From Adineta steineri (lineage: Eukaryota; Rotifera; Eurotatoria; Adinetida; Adinetidae): a stretch of DNA of 64,000 bases. Numbering within the stretch: the stretch's first letter is position 1; each line of letters begins with the position of its first letter. The notes under the pieces are model-generated. The model did no database searches. It saw only the letters and a program-made list of their open reading frames with translations, and was not told the origin of the DNA. The stretch lies in NCBI GenBank assembly GCA_905250115.1, contig CAJNOI010000024.1, forward strand, positions 294,177 through 358,176, read 5' to 3'. Shown piece by piece: positions 1 through 13,800 of this stretch. The translations under genes were made by a program, and so were the position numbers.

Positions 1-2
1 AA

Positions 3-3000
3 CTTGAATTTAATGAATGTGAAAATGATGAATATCGTTGTATGAATGGCATGTGTATTCCTGAAGATTATTTTCTTGATGGAAGCTTAGATTGTTTAGA
101 TTGGAGTGATGAAATTCATTATTATGATGATCTCAACTGCCCGAGGGAACCAGTTAGTATTCAATGTGACGATCGAATCTGTCCACCATATCAGTATTCA
201 TGTGGTGATGGACAATGTATTGCCGATCGGTTTGGATTTCAAATTATGTCACAAGTAAATTTACAATGTCGAAACCGACGCGATCAATATTTTATTTGTG
301 AAACACATTACAGAGACGTCATGTGGACATTACCCAATGGACGATGTTATGACAAATATAAATACAGTGAATCAGAAATGGCCAATCTTACTGTTGCTGA
401 AGAATGCCAATATATTCTTCGGTGTGATTTATCAGAAGCAGCCGAAGCACATTGTCCTTGTAGAAATAATTCTGACTGCCATAAACAATTGAACTCTACT
501 TGTCGTTCGAATTATATTCAATATCCAACAGCAGGCATTATGGCACCATATGTCTTATTTTTATATCATGCTGTGCATCAATTAAGGTCAAATTTTACTT
601 TGATTAATGGAACAATCAAATGTAATGGAGCATTGATTCATATTTCTATTGATAAATTTCCATTTATCTCTCAACTTCACGAACTTGAAAATACTTTATG
701 TCAAACGATAAACAATACGTCTGTACTCAATAATCACAACCAACATGCATCAACCTTTAGCAATCGTTCATATAGGTCAAGTACAATTTGTAATAAATCG
801 AAAACACATATTTCTATCTATCGAATTAAAGATGGTTTTGCCAATTGTGCAGATCAAATGGATGAAACCGTTAATCTTTCTATTTCTACAATATGTTCAA
901 ATATGGAACGCTATCGTTTTCACTGTTCCACTAATGAACCAACTTGTTTAAGTGCTTTCGCATTCGGAAACTATGAAAATAATTGTCAGAACAAATTTGA
1001 TGAACTTTGGTTTGGCACGAATGCCAAATTAGTTGATATTAATTGTAATAAACAACGTACGGATCAATGCGATCTTCTTCGTCGATACATTAAAAATTCT
1101 TGGGTATCGAATAGTAAGGGTGAATTAAGCAGAAAACTTGAAATACCATTTCGTAGTTATTGTGATACATTCTGGAATTTAGCCGCGAAAGAAGATGAAA
1201 ATATAACAGATTGTACGGATTCGTGGATTTGTCCAGAAGAACAATGGCAATGTGATACTGGTCAATGTATTGATATAAGCTGGATATTAGATGGAGAATG
1301 GGACTGTGCTGATGCATCTGATGAATATAAACTTTTCGATCGAGTAATTTCAGGACGCAACTTAAACTTGATTGAATCTGTTGAATTGATAAACAGATCT
1401 ACGAAAATAGAACATCAACGGTTAGCATTCTCTACAATTTGTAATTTAACAATAGAATTTCCATGTTTAAATGTTAATTTTTCTGGTTCATTCCATAATT
1501 TAACACATATACAACTTTGTAATAGTCAAGATCGAATTGGAGATGGAAACATCGACTGTTATGGTGCAATCGATGAACGCAATGTCATAGAACATTTGAG
1601 TGAACAAACAATGCTTGGATATAATTTTCAATGTGAATCATATAAACAGTACATTCCATATCGGGATCATTGTCTTCAAACCCGATGTAATACAAGTTTT
1701 GATGATCAATTCTGGTGTGATCCTCGAGCAAATGTGTTGAATTGTGATAGTTTTTCAGATGCCGTATGTTTCAATGGTACTTGTGTAAGACGTGGTCGCT
1801 GTAATAACGTTTTAGATTGTCATTTTGGTGAAGACGAATATATGTGTGAGCATCGTAGTACTACAAATACGACCGATACGTATTATCGCGCATCTAAGGA
1901 GCTAACTACCAAGAACATCAAACATAAACTTCAATTAAATCACTTTCCGACTAACTCAAATATCACGACAATAACTAAAAATCAGAGTGATGCTACACAA
2001 ACAACAACATCAACAGTAATACTATCGTCAAATTTTACATCAGAATCAACTGCCTACTGGTGTAATCGTGGTGTCGGTGTACAAATGTGGAATGGTTCAA
2101 TTATTTGCTTTTGTCCACCACAATATTATGGTGATAAATGTCAGTTTCATAATGATCGAATCATTGTAACTATCCATCTTAATCTTACTCAATCGAGTTA
2201 TACAATCCATAGTAACATAGCAATCGTACTTAAATTGGTAGTTTTATTTCTATTCGAGAACCAAGTCATCACCAATCATATTTTTCACGTACGGCCAGCA
2301 GTTGAAACGGTGACTTACAAAAAGAAAAGGATTCATTTTCCTTATTCTCGTTCATTTTCTTCTCTTGATCGTAAAAAAACTCGATACTTTAATCAATCAA
2401 ATATTATTAATGAACATCCCTATTCAGTTCGTATTGAAATGTACAAAGGAGAAAATTTTAAAGAACCTTTACTTACTGCAGTATGGCAATATCCCATTTA
2501 TTTTGATTATTTACCTGTATTTTGTTTAGCTAAAGTTCTTCATTTAAATGAACAAAACAAAAACAGAAATCCATGTTTAAGTCATCCATGTAATCAAAAT
2601 CAATATTGTCAACAACTTATGAATGATGAAAACAATTATATTTGTCTCTGCAAAAGTAATTTTACAGGAGAAAATTGTTCGATTAAAGATCAACAATGTA
2701 CCGATGGTTATTGTGGATCTGGATCTTTATGCAAACCGAATTATCGTGGTTTATTGATGGGTAACGAACTGCCTTATTGTATTTGTTCATTTAATCGATA
2801 TGGTGAACGATGTGATATTATACATGATAAATGTTTACCCAATCCTTGTGAACATAATGGTTCATGTTTTTCAACCTCGCTACCAAACACTGTTTCATGT
2901 GTATGTACTGAAGAATATCATGGTAAACATTGCGAATTGAAAAAATCTGAAGTAAAATTATACATTAATGAAAGCATTGATCATATAGCAAGTGTTATAC

Positions 3001-4719
3001 AATATTTTGATATTGATTTTACTTCGTTAGATCTTAATCTTGTTTATCAACAAGTTAATCGAACTCTTCCCACGTTAATAGAATATCGGCATGATCATAC
3101 TACAGCACCGGAAATTATTTTAGTCAAACTTTTTACTTCTAATATTGTTACTTCTAATATTGAAGATTCTATTCAACTCTATTTGATCTCTCTTCATATT
3201 GATGTTACATCAATTTATGCAACAACTCAAATTAATCAAAAAAATCGATGCTATCATATTCATTCATTAATATCAAATAATATGACACAAATTATTTCAA
3301 ATCCTTCTCCTATTAAATATCATACTTTTTGTCAAAATATTTCAAATCTCTTTTGTTTTCGAGATAATTCATATTTATGTATCTGTAGTGATAATCAATC
3401 TCGAGTAGAATGCTTTCGTTACAATTATTATCTCGACAAATGTTCTTATTGTATCAATGGTGGTATTTGTGTAAAAGGTAATCGATTACATTTACAAGAT
3501 TACATTTGTTTATGTCCGCCATGTCATTCAGGAATTAAATGTCAATTTAATTCTAATTCATTTGGTTTTACACTTGATCAACTCTTTTATACTGATCTTG
3601 TTTCAAAAAATTATAAAATAATATTTCGATTATTAATTATCGTACCTCTTCTTTTATTTTTATTAGCTCTACCAAATAATTGCTTTTCTATTATGACTTT
3701 TCGTCGACAAAATTGTCTTAATAATAGTATTGGTCAATATTTACTTGTTTTGAATATTATTAATCAATTTAATCTGGGAATTTTAGCTGCACGTTTAATT
3801 CATTTAGCAATTAATATCACTGATATGAATTCTTATCCTTTAGTCAATAATTATCTTTGTAAAATATTGAATTATCTTCTTACTTCATCTAATCGAATGG
3901 TATATTGGCTTTCATCATTAATAGCAATTGAACGTGTTTATATGACTATTTTTCTTAATGGACGTTGGTTAGGAAAACCACATATTGCACGTCGTTTAAT
4001 TATTCTAACTTTTATTGGTATTTTAATCAGTGATATACATGAACTTGTATTTATTGTATCATTATATGGCATCAACAAAGATTATGGTGGTATGTGTGTA
4101 ATTGACTTTCCGAGCAATCATCGATCTATATGGTTAAAATTTCATCTTATTATTTCAATTATAAATTCAATTTTACCATTGTTAATTAATATTGGTTGCA
4201 TGATTACGATTAGTTATGTAGTAACACAAAAGAAAATGAAGACACGCCAGATGATCATCTGTATGTATGAAAAACATAATTAGAAGAAATATAATAATAA
4301 ATTCTTTTTTAGATTCAAAAACGATACTCAAACAAAACGAGCCATTAAAAAAAGAATCGATTGTCGTTAAATTTCGAACACGTTTTCATCTAATGTTAAA
4401 TGTATTGAGTGATAATAAAGAATTAATAATAGGACCAGGTATTACTCTTGTTCCACAATTATTTTCGTTACCACTTTTTATTATATCATTTACATTGTAT
4501 TGTCAAAATTTGGAAAGTACTTGGATGCGATATCTTTTGATTGCGTCATATTTTACTTCATTTATTCCTCAACTAACTAGTTTTATGCTTTACATTTATC
4601 CTTCATCATCCTATTCAAAAGAATGGCATGCTACGAAAATTAGTCAATGGATATCTAGTTTTTTTCAACAAACTCGGCCAATTCCAGCCATAACAATCGG
4701 ACCAGCTACTATGGATTAG
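3..4719 (+). CDS. LDLa/EGF-module 7TM receptor, 5' end outside window
   Basis: Cell-surface receptor with a very large extracellular part and a rhodopsin-like seven-helix domain. The frame is open from base 3, inside an LDL-receptor class A module (Cys-rich, ending DCLDWSDE near base 112), so the true start lies upstream. More LDLa-type modules follow, e.g. CPEEQWQC...DCADASDE at about 1230-1325. Four to five EGF-like modules lie at about 2060-2150, 2565-2690, 2695-2815, 2840-2935 and 3440-3545 (CICSFNRYGERC, CVCTEEYHGKHC). The helices start near base 3610. The first open frame stops at 4283, but a 52-bp intron (4261-4312, gtatgt...tttttag) joins 3-4260 to 4313-4719 in frame and restores the last helices. 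The partial protein is then about 1554 residues. LDLa/EGF-7TM chimeras are, as I recall, abundant in bdelloids. Ligand unknown. Confidence 0.85.
4261..4312 (+). other. intron in the 7TM receptor
   Basis: Canonical GTATGT donor directly after base 4260 and a T-rich acceptor ending at 4312. Splicing makes a Tyr codon across the junction and connects the receptor to the downstream 7TM tail. Without it the protein would end after the fifth or sixth helix. Confidence 0.85.
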
Positions 4720-4964
4720 ACTAAAAATTAAATATAAAAACTATTTTAAAATTGTACTATATTTTCTTCAAATAAATCTATATACATATATTATATTAAC
4801 ATATAAGAATGAGATTGATAAATCATACGCTGTAATACTATCATTCAGATATTGTATTGGAATAATAAAATTATTATATTACTTTGATGTTGTGGGTGTG
4901 GGATGAGTGTGGGTACTATGAATACGATACACCCTCACCTACACCCACACCCAAGATGCTGTTC
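4720..4964. other. intergenic, with a G-rich inverted motif
   Basis: AT-rich spacer. At 4890-4953 a run of GTGGG-type sequence is followed about 40 bases later by its complement (CACCC type), giving an imperfect inverted repeat. Nothing else is visible. Confidence 0.6.
4890..4953. repeat. GTGGGTGTGGG inverted motif
   Basis: TGTGGGTGTGGG on the left and CACCCACACCC on the right flank a roughly 40-base spacer. The same design occurs at 11376-11432, and looser forms occur at 39847-39892 and 40073-40112. Confidence 0.6.
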
Positions 4965-5143
4965 ACCAATCGAAGCCAAGTGTATAGAAAAGTAACATAT
5001 ATATAAAGAAATATTAATATTATTTCTTTTTTCAATACAATAAGCATTAATGAAAATCTATCGAGATCACATATATCAAGCCAGTTTCTATCCATGAATC
5101 TACATATACCACTCCGAAAACGATTGAAACATAATACTATTAT
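4965..5143 (-). pseudogene. fragment of the 14.3-15.0 kb membrane protein gene
   Basis: About 180 bases closely resemble 14635-14815 on the same strand. Both read on the minus strand as the segment DRFSLML(I/M)VLKKEI(I/K)LIFLYIY followed by TF(L/I)YTWL(R/Q)LV. The match ends where the probable hAT-type element begins at 5144 and, on the other side, at the G-rich motif. Only one or two membrane helices remain, so this is a gene fragment and not an intact gene. Confidence 0.7.
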
Positions 5144-5891
5144 CAGTGGCGGCGGAGTGTGGAGGCTCAAGAGGCTTAAGCCTCACTTAGTTTTCAGCCC
5201 TTGAGGCTCAGCCTCACTTATTTTCGGATTGAATATTATCTTTTATTATTAGAATTTGTTATGTTCGACATCTAACATACCTAGATATATATTCTGACGT
5301 ATCTATCTTTCAATGCGGTTCACCTATTTTTATATGTTTTTCTTTTCTCTATTCTTTTATCGCATAGATATCACATACAGCTTATATATATATCATGTAT
5401 GTTTTTCTTTTCTTTTACTTGTATATTTCCCTTGTCTATGTGGTACTCAGGTACTTTTCCTCTTTGCTTACATGTTTTCTTGTCTGCATGTTCAGTTTTT
5501 TCTCATTTCGTCTATATGTTTTATTCCCAAAACGTTTGGGTTTTTCAAGCGCATATACACATACACATATATTAGCTCAGTAGTGATTGGATTGATTTAT
5601 ATCCTCTTCACAGTGTATTTAATGGCTGGAAAACGTCCAAACATTCATCCATTTTTCTTTTTGACACATATACAAAGAAAAGTCTGTGTTCAACTTTCGC
5701 ATCGAAGAACGAACAGAAAAAGTTATTTTTTTGTACGACCTGATTTGTTTTATTTGCACGATGACCGTCATAGTTTTCATTGAGGTCTAATAAAAAGAAG
5801 ACTCATATTTTGCTTCATATTTTAATAAAAGTCCACAGTAGAAAAAAATATTGTGAGCCTCACTTAGATTAATGACGCTCCGCCGCCCCTG
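5144..5891. mobile_element. probable non-autonomous hAT-like element
   Basis: The left end reads CAGTGGCGGCGGAGTG. The right end, reverse-complemented, reads CAGGGGCGGCGGAGCG, so the 16-bp terminal inverted repeats differ at only two positions. CAGNGGCGG ends are characteristic of hAT-type elements. Subterminal GAGGCTC/GCCTCACTTA motifs recur inside both ends (about 5160-5220 and 5855-5870). No transposase is recognisable; the 156-codon open frame inside (5313-5783) is low-complexity and hydrophobic. I see no clear 8-bp target duplication (actattat versus ttttgtta), so one edge may be eroded. Confidence 0.6.
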
Positions 5892-7790
5892 TTTTGTTAT
5901 GTGTACAGACACACATTTACCTTGGTGGGGTGGTGTTATGGTCATATCTGTATATACCATCACACAGTCTCTCACATCATATATGGTTTTCGTTACTGGT
6001 CCATGTTTGAATTAAATCGTGTATATGAATTGATTAGTGACGGCGTTCGTCAATCTCTTTCATCGTCATCTAAAATTAACGATTCGTCATATTTAACATT
6101 TGTTCTGTTTTGTTCGACACTATTCTTATGTCGATAACTGGAGAATCCTCTTCAAACATTTTGTCTAATCCTTTACTCTTTCATATATATAATGATTGTT
6201 GCATCATCCTAGATGGTGTAGATGTGAATGAAATAATTGAGATACACCAATATTCACATCTAATTTTGAATAAATAGATTTTATCCGTCGGATTGTTATC
6301 AAGTATTTTTACTAATGATTGACAAATTAGTTTAATTAAAAATTCTCATCTTGAATCTCTTGACTAGGAAATGACAAATATACTTCGCCAACCAAAGAAG
6401 CAGATAATTTTCTTCGTACTTTGTCAAAGAAAAAGAACGTTCACTATTTTCTTAAAAAAAAAGAGATGCGAGTGTTCTGTTTCGCTTCCTGCGTAGTATC
6501 TTTGTCTCTTAATAAATTCTGAATATTCTACGCCGTCAAAAAACATCGTCCGCTGTTACATTTACAAAGAGAAAAGATAGAGAATTAAAAAATGTCGGTT
6601 ACTTTGATCTTGTTGCTTTATGGAAGAAGTAGTGACTCATTATTAGTTTATATTTTTTTTATTATGTTAGTATCTTGTTAAAAGAATTGTCATTGGATCT
6701 GATGTTTTAACCAATTCAAGGTTATCCTTAAGAGTAAAATTCATTAAAGAATAGATCCGGCCTATTTCAAGCCACGTTTGTTATTCAAATGATCTAAATA
6801 CTTGGTGAGTATTGCAATAGATATGAATTAGAGAATATTTGCTGATAATCGACGTTCAAAATATACGTGTTTCTTAAACCATCTCTGCATATATAATTGT
6901 CATAGGCATATGCAATAATATCAAAATATTTTTTGACAGATGAATAATATATTTAATTAGAAAAATTGACATGCAAACTGTGAATAGAAAAGACAAAAAT
7001 GTTCTACGAGATTCAATCTTTAGATTGTTTGTATTATATTTGAGCTTAAATTCAGCTATTATCACCATAACATAAAATGTAAAAAAACAGTAGAAGCACG
7101 TTATTGACCAAATTTAGAATTATATACAGAAGACTTGGCAAATGAGAGATATAAAGATCAATTAATAAAGCATCCTCATTTTGGAAGTAAAAGAAAAATA
7201 ATTCCAATCATACAAGAATTTTCATTGAATCAAATGTTTGTTCAAGGAATGCCTATTATTGCATAATATACTTTATTATTTTATTACTTGAGATGACATT
7301 CCGTAGATACTCGTTTATTTTTCTTCCTTCGTCAAGTCTGTTGGCGAATGACGTCAACAAAAAAAAGTGTAGGATAAAAGTTGGAAAGAGATATTTCCGC
7401 CAGTGTGATAGATGAAGACAGGTAACACGGTTGATATGATCAGTAACGACAAAGATAAAAGAAGATAAAACATTAGAAACTGACGAGAGAATCTCATACC
7501 ACAATTTCATTTCAACCCTACTGAAAATTTTCAAAAATGTTCGTATCAGATCGTGTGTCTTCATTTTTTCCTTGAGATAAGTATCATAGCTCGATACTCT
7601 TTTTTTCTCTTTACTATTGTCTTCTACAGCTAAGATAATATAACTGAGGATATATCAATATATAGAGATAATACTATTCTATATTATTATCTTCTCGTAT
7701 ACTTGTGCTTGCGACAGCGTTCGAGTGATCTTTATAATTAATGTTTGTTCATCAACATCGAATTTTCTTTTAGCGAAAAAAACAACGTAC
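5892..7790. other. intergenic, no supported gene
   Basis: AT-rich sequence with only short, unconvincing open frames (5901-6137, 6874-7068, 7256-7564). The last part before the next gene has a T-rich splice-acceptor-like site (ttttcttttag, ending 7773), which may be a 5'-leader intron or a spliced-leader acceptor. Confidence 0.5.
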
Positions 7791-8207
7791 ATGATGGACA
7801 ATGATTACGTGAATAGATCACAACAAGAGCCACCACCGCCTTACCATATTATAATTCAACAGCCGACGTACCATCCACAAGCTTTCGAACAGGGTCCTTT
7901 GCCACATGCTACCTATCCAACTCCAGCTAACAATTTTGGACCTCAATATATGGGACCATCTTATCCATCCTATCCGCCTCCGCCTAATATGTATGGTCAT
8001 CATTACATGGGACCATCTCCAACAGGTACCGCTCCACAGCCTATCTATATCATACAGCAACAACCGCAACAGTCACAACCGGTAATAACACAAATGGTCA
8101 CAGTTCAACAGAGAACAAGTGATGGATGCTGCTGCTTAATTTGTCTTCTCACGGGCGGATTGAATATTCCATGCTGGATTGCTAGTTGTCTTGGTTGCTG
8201 CGATTGA
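7791..8207 (+). CDS. small Pro/Gln/Tyr-rich protein with cysteine-rich C-terminus
   Basis: A protein of 138 residues if it starts at the ATG-ATG at 7791. The open frame runs up to 7725, but an acceptor-like ttttag at 7771-7773 makes the downstream start more likely. The N-terminal two thirds is low-complexity, with a PPPPY motif (a possible WW-domain ligand) and repeated YMGPS and PPPP units. The C-terminus is a compact Cys-rich hydrophobic patch (GCCCLICLL...CLGCCD), as seen in palmitoylated or CYSTM-like membrane-anchored proteins. An AATAAA signal follows at about 8250. I do not recognise a named family; a membrane-tethered adaptor is a guess from composition. Confidence 0.65.
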   Translation: MMDNDYVNRSQQEPPPPYHIIIQQPTYHPQAFEQGPLPHATYPTPANNFGPQYMGPSYPSYPPPPNMYGHHYMGPSPTGTAPQPIYIIQQQPQQSQPVITQMVTVQQRTSDGCCCLICLLTGGLNIPCWIASCLGCCD

Positions 8208-8835
8208 AAATGTATACAAACAATTATATCATACCGAACTATTGTTCTAAAATAAATATCAATGAAAAAAAAGAGCTCGTACTTTTCCATGTAAAGAATT
8301 GAAATGTAATTTTATGCCTGGGCAAAGTTTATAAATATATTGTAGATCTACGTCAGTCACCTGTTCACTGTAAAAAATACGTTCGAATATAATCGTCGTT
8401 TTTTTTCTATATTACTAATATGAAATCTTCATATCATGAGTCATTGTCTTTTTTCATTCATATACATGAAAAGATGAGTTAGTGGGTTCATTAAATTTTC
8501 ATTGTTGATATGGCTCTGATTTAATTTTCACGTTAGAAATACTAGAAGATTATGAAATATATACTATAAGAAGTATTGAACCTCTTCGTTTCCAACTTGA
8601 TCGACTACGCGATTAGTCATAATAATAATTATACAAAATCTGTTTTGACTATCAGTAATAAAGTTTTTATCAATGATGAAATAAAACCAACTAACATACC
8701 CTAATGGGTAGTTTTGTTAAAGTTCATAATTAATGCTAATGATTAATAAAATCATGATCATATAGAAAATTACATGACAACTTTAAAAATGATTAATGAT
8801 AGAAATAAAATTTGTTATTTATCTTCTTGATTTCT
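8208..8835. other. intergenic between convergent genes
   Basis: AT-rich 3' flanks of two convergent genes. It contains the AATAAA-type signal of the plus-strand gene at about 8250. No other feature seen. Confidence 0.6.
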
Positions 8836-10810
8836 TCAAGCAATAGTTATTTGCTGTTCTTCTTCACGAAAGCCTTCAGACGAATGAGTTGTATCATTAT
8901 TTGCTGAAGATTGAGCATGTGATAAATTTTTTCGTTGATGAACAAAATGAACAAGATGTGAAACAATATAAATAATAGTTGTCATTAATATACAAACAGC
9001 TAAAAGAGTTGGAAAATGATTTGGATCGTGATCCATAACTAAACCTAAAACATTCAAAAACAAAAAATTAAATATGTTTTATCATTTATAAGATATACCA
9101 GCTATTTTGCTAAATGTCATTGCTCCAAGTGCTGTCCCACATAATAGTAAACCAAGAAGCATTGGAGTAACATTTAATCTTTGATTAAAATATCCAAACG
9201 ATAATGGGAATATTGGAAAAAATATAAAACCAGTCACTATACCAAGAACAAATAAACTTGTACTTGTTAAACCAACCACCCAAACATAAATAAGCCAAGC
9301 GGCAGCAAGACATAAAGCTCCAAACCAAATAATATGAAGACATATCTTTACTGATAGAAATACGGATATGATGGCAAAAATTAATCGCCCGACCTATTTT
9401 AACAAAACCTTGATTACTTTACTTTTCAAACAATTTTATTTTATTATTAATCATAATTGTAATAACCGAGTGCGTGATTATATGAACGCAATTCTAGTAT
9501 TATTATATGTGTCGATATGTCTTATAGACTCTGTCGAACAAGGTAAGACTCTCACTACAGCTTTTCATATCTTCCTTTGGTAATGAGGTAATAAATAAAA
9601 TGATAATACATACAGAACCTGAAAGCCAAAAAAGAGTCAGCGCCCAACTGGCGGCTTCAGCTGATAGATTGAATTTATCGAATTGAAGATAAGAAAAAAA
9701 GAATTTTGAAAATGTTTGATAACATCCTCCCACAAAAAATGTATAAATAATAAATATTATTGAAAGACTTAAACCATATTGAAAATATCCACGACCACAT
9801 GTACGAGGAGAATATGGCGAGGAATTCTCTTTCTTCATCGAAAGATTAACATTATCTGGATCCGTACTAACAGCAGCGCAGTCAATCTAAATATATGCAT
9901 GATATTTGTTAACTAACTCAATTTTTACGTAACTGAAGCTAGCAGTATTTTCGACTATACTACTATCTTCACTATTTCTCCTTTGCTTTATTGTTACCTG
10001 TTGTTCTTGTGATTTTTGTCTGCGATTTCTTAGCACCAGGATGTAAAATAGCATATGTCCAATAGCAACAAAAAAACATAAAACTGCAGTGATTGAGTAT
10101 GGAATAACAATGTTTGGATTAACATTTGTCGCATTAGTTCCTTCATGATTTGTAACGTTGAGGGATAAGTTTTTTTGTGTGATAAACGGTTGAACAAGTA
10201 TATTAGAAAAAATAGCACCTACTCCATAACCTAAATGAACTAAATTTAAAGGTGCTGCAGCATTAACAGTCCACATTTTCAATAAGAGATTATTTCCACC
10301 TAAATCTGTAAAACCTTTGGAAAGTCCTTGAATAAATGATAAAACACACATTAATATTAATGATGTAACAAATGGAGTAGCAAAAACCACTGAAAACAAA
10401 ACGATTTAAAAGATTTTTATTTTGATGAGAAGATTTTACCAACAGCAGGTAAAATGAATGCACAAAATAGGAGACCTTCAGAATGATTTTTAACAATATT
10501 TTGTAAAATAGCACCAAGAAGATCAGCAATTAAATATCCAGCACTTCTCGATGCAAGCACTGAACCCATGCCACTATATGTTACTTTAAGATTTGCTGCA
10601 AGAATTGACAATGTAGGACCAATTAATTCAAGATGGAAACCCTGAAATATCAAAGAATTTGTTTTTTCTAATGAAAATCATTCGTAGAAGTATAAAATTT
10701 ACCATCATAACCCAAGTTAAAATAAGATATCCAGTTTTGATTAAATTCCATGGATGACTCAAATAAACTTGTATCCTAGATGCAGTTTTTGACGTAGATT
10801 CGATTACCAT
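8836..10810 (-). CDS. MFS transporter, MFSD4/sodium-dependent glucose transporter 1 type
   Basis: Twelve-helix major facilitator of the plasma membrane. Minus-strand exons 10703-10810, 10440-10641, 9929-10389, 9614-9886, 9099-9393 and 8836-9044 join in frame to 515 residues. Introns are 60, 48, 42, 220 and 54 bp, all GT-AG. Family signs are GFHLELIGPTL in helix 1, the GLSKGFTDLGGNNLLLK segment, and a helix-8 region that reads FWLSGS-VGRLIFA only after splicing at the GTATGT donor (9613). The GFTDLG(G/C)N signature is what I know from MFSD4A/B (NaGLT1). A glycosylated-looking loop (NVTNHEGTNAT) lies in mid-protein. Substrate is unproven: glucose or another sugar by family, but MFSD4 proteins remain poorly characterised. 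Confidence 0.85.
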
Positions 10811-13800
10811 TGATTATTTCGTTTCGTTTGACTAATAAACACTTAAAATCTAAAACTTAATGTTTTCATTATCATTATATTAATTTGAATAGTCTCAAAC
10901 TAAAACTACATATTTCTAAACAACATTATATTAGTCACTAGCAAAGAAAAAAAATCATTCCAAATGAGTTAGGGAATCATTATTTTTTTTTAACATATAA
11001 ATATATATAAATGACAGGTTACGACATTTTCTTATCTTATGTTGTAAAAAAAGAGAAACTTTACGATCGACATCAGTAAGATCGAATGCCAAATACAAAA
11101 CAAACGGCACATTCAGTTGTGAGATAAAAAGAATGAATATATTCATGTGATCGTATGAGAAAATGCACAGACTTCGTTTTAATACTGAATACTATCTATC
11201 AGCTTGAACATTGACTTGAGAAAAAAAGGTTATCTCTGTGTGCAAGCCAAGATAAGATGTGTTCCATGAGTCGTACTTTGCAGCACAATGTGCTCGCTCT
11301 AAGATATTTCATGCAGCGGATCTACGATCATTTTCGAACGTGATTTAAATAAGTTTTTAGCCACGGAATCTTGACGGTGTGGGTGTGGGGTGGCTGTAGA
11401 TGAATATAAGACTATGTTGCACCCACACCCCATGATACGTTAGAGTAATCAAATAGAGTTTTTCGATCAATCTATATAATATATTAAATAGACAAGCGTT
11501 AGTTTCTTACCTAGATTAGTCAATCTGATGAACGGATGCGGGTGGGTGCTGAAGAAAGATGAATGTGACTTAGTTATGTTCCGCTGCCCCAAACATACCT
11601 ACGCTTTTCAGATAGTTTCGGAAAGAGCATATGATCAAGCCATATGAAAATATAATTATTAGTCAAAGACAGAAAATGTATCGTCATCACCAGTTACGGC
11701 GGTTTGCATTTTAAGAATTTTATTCTGAATAAATAGTTTGATAAATAGCTAAGCATTCGGAGCAGTATAAAGAAGCTTAGCCTGCTCATAGTTGTATAGA
11801 TTTCCAAGATAAATATCTTCCACATTTTTTAGTCTAGAAGCAATATAAGGATGGTCCAGCTTATAGATCCGACGACAAATATGAAGAATATTCAATTGAC
11901 ATGTGAAATATATTTAAGCTGCATTCAGACTAAGTACTACTGCGGTCAGCCTATTCCAACACTTAATTTTGCACAATAGATCTAAAGGTGTAAATTTTTC
12001 TAAAGTCTTAATTATTTCAATTCATCAGCAAAAAACTGAAGCATATTAGAATATCTTTTAACAGTAGCGAAAAAAAAGAAAGACAGATGTTTAATTTTTC
12101 ATCAAGTAGGACGTTTCTATAATTTTATTATCATTATCAAGTAAATCGCTTACGAAAAACTATTTAATCAAAAGGAATTATTAACAATAATAAAACTAAA
12201 TTTCATCAACAAAACTATTACATACAATATTAACTTAAACGTATAAGATTATTGATAATGAGAATCAAATTAGATGTACTGTGTCATCGATGAGGTAGCA
12301 CAAGGTATAATAAATATTACAAGTACGATTGACTATAATATTTACACATCGACGAATTATACTTGGAAATAATTATAAATCCGAGGTGAAGATCGAAGCA
12401 TGTAAGTTGTAAATTCATATCAGAGCTGTGAGTGTGCGTAGTGTCATCATTCAAATCTACGTCCTATCATAGGTAATCAAATAGATCTACCTTAGAAACA
12501 AATATTCTTTAGAAATATTCATATATATATATCAAAATGTATATTATCACTGATTTTATTTAATAAAAAACTCAAGTGAACGAGCTATGTCAATATTCAC
12601 TTTTATCTTTTAAACACAAAGCAATATTTAAATATTTTTAAGCAGAAAAAATATCGGAAATTTTTCTGTTATATTCAAATTTATTTATTAAAATTGAGTT
12701 GACAGGATTTTGACGAAGCAAATATTTTATTTACAGAGTTGCATAATTTCAGGAAGTTTTTAATTAATATAAAAAATTAAATTTTATTTATTAAACACTA
12801 AACAGAAAAGATGATTCAGAATATAGGCTATGATGGTATGTATTCATCTATCACCTTTTATTTATTGAGAAAAATTTAACACTTCTGATCAATTTATTTA
12901 TTTTTATAGTACAAACGCAGAAGTCTTCTCTTCCGCACATATAATTTTATCAATATCTCAATATATAAGAACAAGTGATGTTACGAAGAAGAAAATTCTA
13001 TGTTAACATAATTATATAGTAATACAATTGAACACCGATCAATTTTTTCTCATCTTTAAAGAGAATATATTGGCTTAGTTTGTCATTTATTCTTCGACTT
13101 TTTTTCAATATATAAATTGCAAATATGAAAAGATATTTATTCAAAATTCAAAATCAATAAATAAAGTTTTTTATAAATGAAAATAAATTCTGTAATCACT
13201 TTTCAAATATTTTTTTAACAAAATGGAAAAATTATCGTTGTTCGAAAAAAATATTTAGTTATGTTAATTAAGGATGTTATAACTATCGAAGTTCGTGAAT
13301 GCTTATCAGATATTTAACTTTTTTTTATTAGACAAGGAATGAATTCAATTTTAAAAAAATTTCTTTATACGAAATCCTTTAATTTAAAATAAGCATAACT
13401 AAAAATCTATTTTATTTCCGTAAATTGATTTTTGATTAATTTATTCAAATTCTATCGTTGAATAGAATCATATTGATTATTTAAATAAAGTTGTTATGCT
13501 ACTAAGAAATCTTCTATATTGAGTAAATAAGATATCATATGTTGCTTAATGTGATAAAGAATGTTTATTTGACATTTAACTAAAGTAAAAAGAAGCCGTT
13601 TCATGTTATTCTGTATGTCGCTGTTTTTAAGAAAGATTATTCATTGTTATCGATAATTTATTTACAATTTAAAAAGTTTAATGAGAAATTGTCTAGAGAA
13701 TATCAGTGATTAAATGTAAAAATATATTTATTTTAATTTGAAAACAAAGAGAAAAATGATATTAATTAGTAAATGAAATCAAATACGATGTCGTTTGCTT

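Noticed and set aside
5313-5783. 156-codon plus-strand open frame rich in Phe, Tyr and Leu
   Set aside because: Lies inside the probable hAT-like element, is low-complexity from T-rich DNA and shows no domain or splice context.
5136-5899. 8-bp target duplication for the 5.1-5.9 kb element
   Set aside because: Left actattat and right ttttgtta do not match; only five of eight agree even after shifting by one base.
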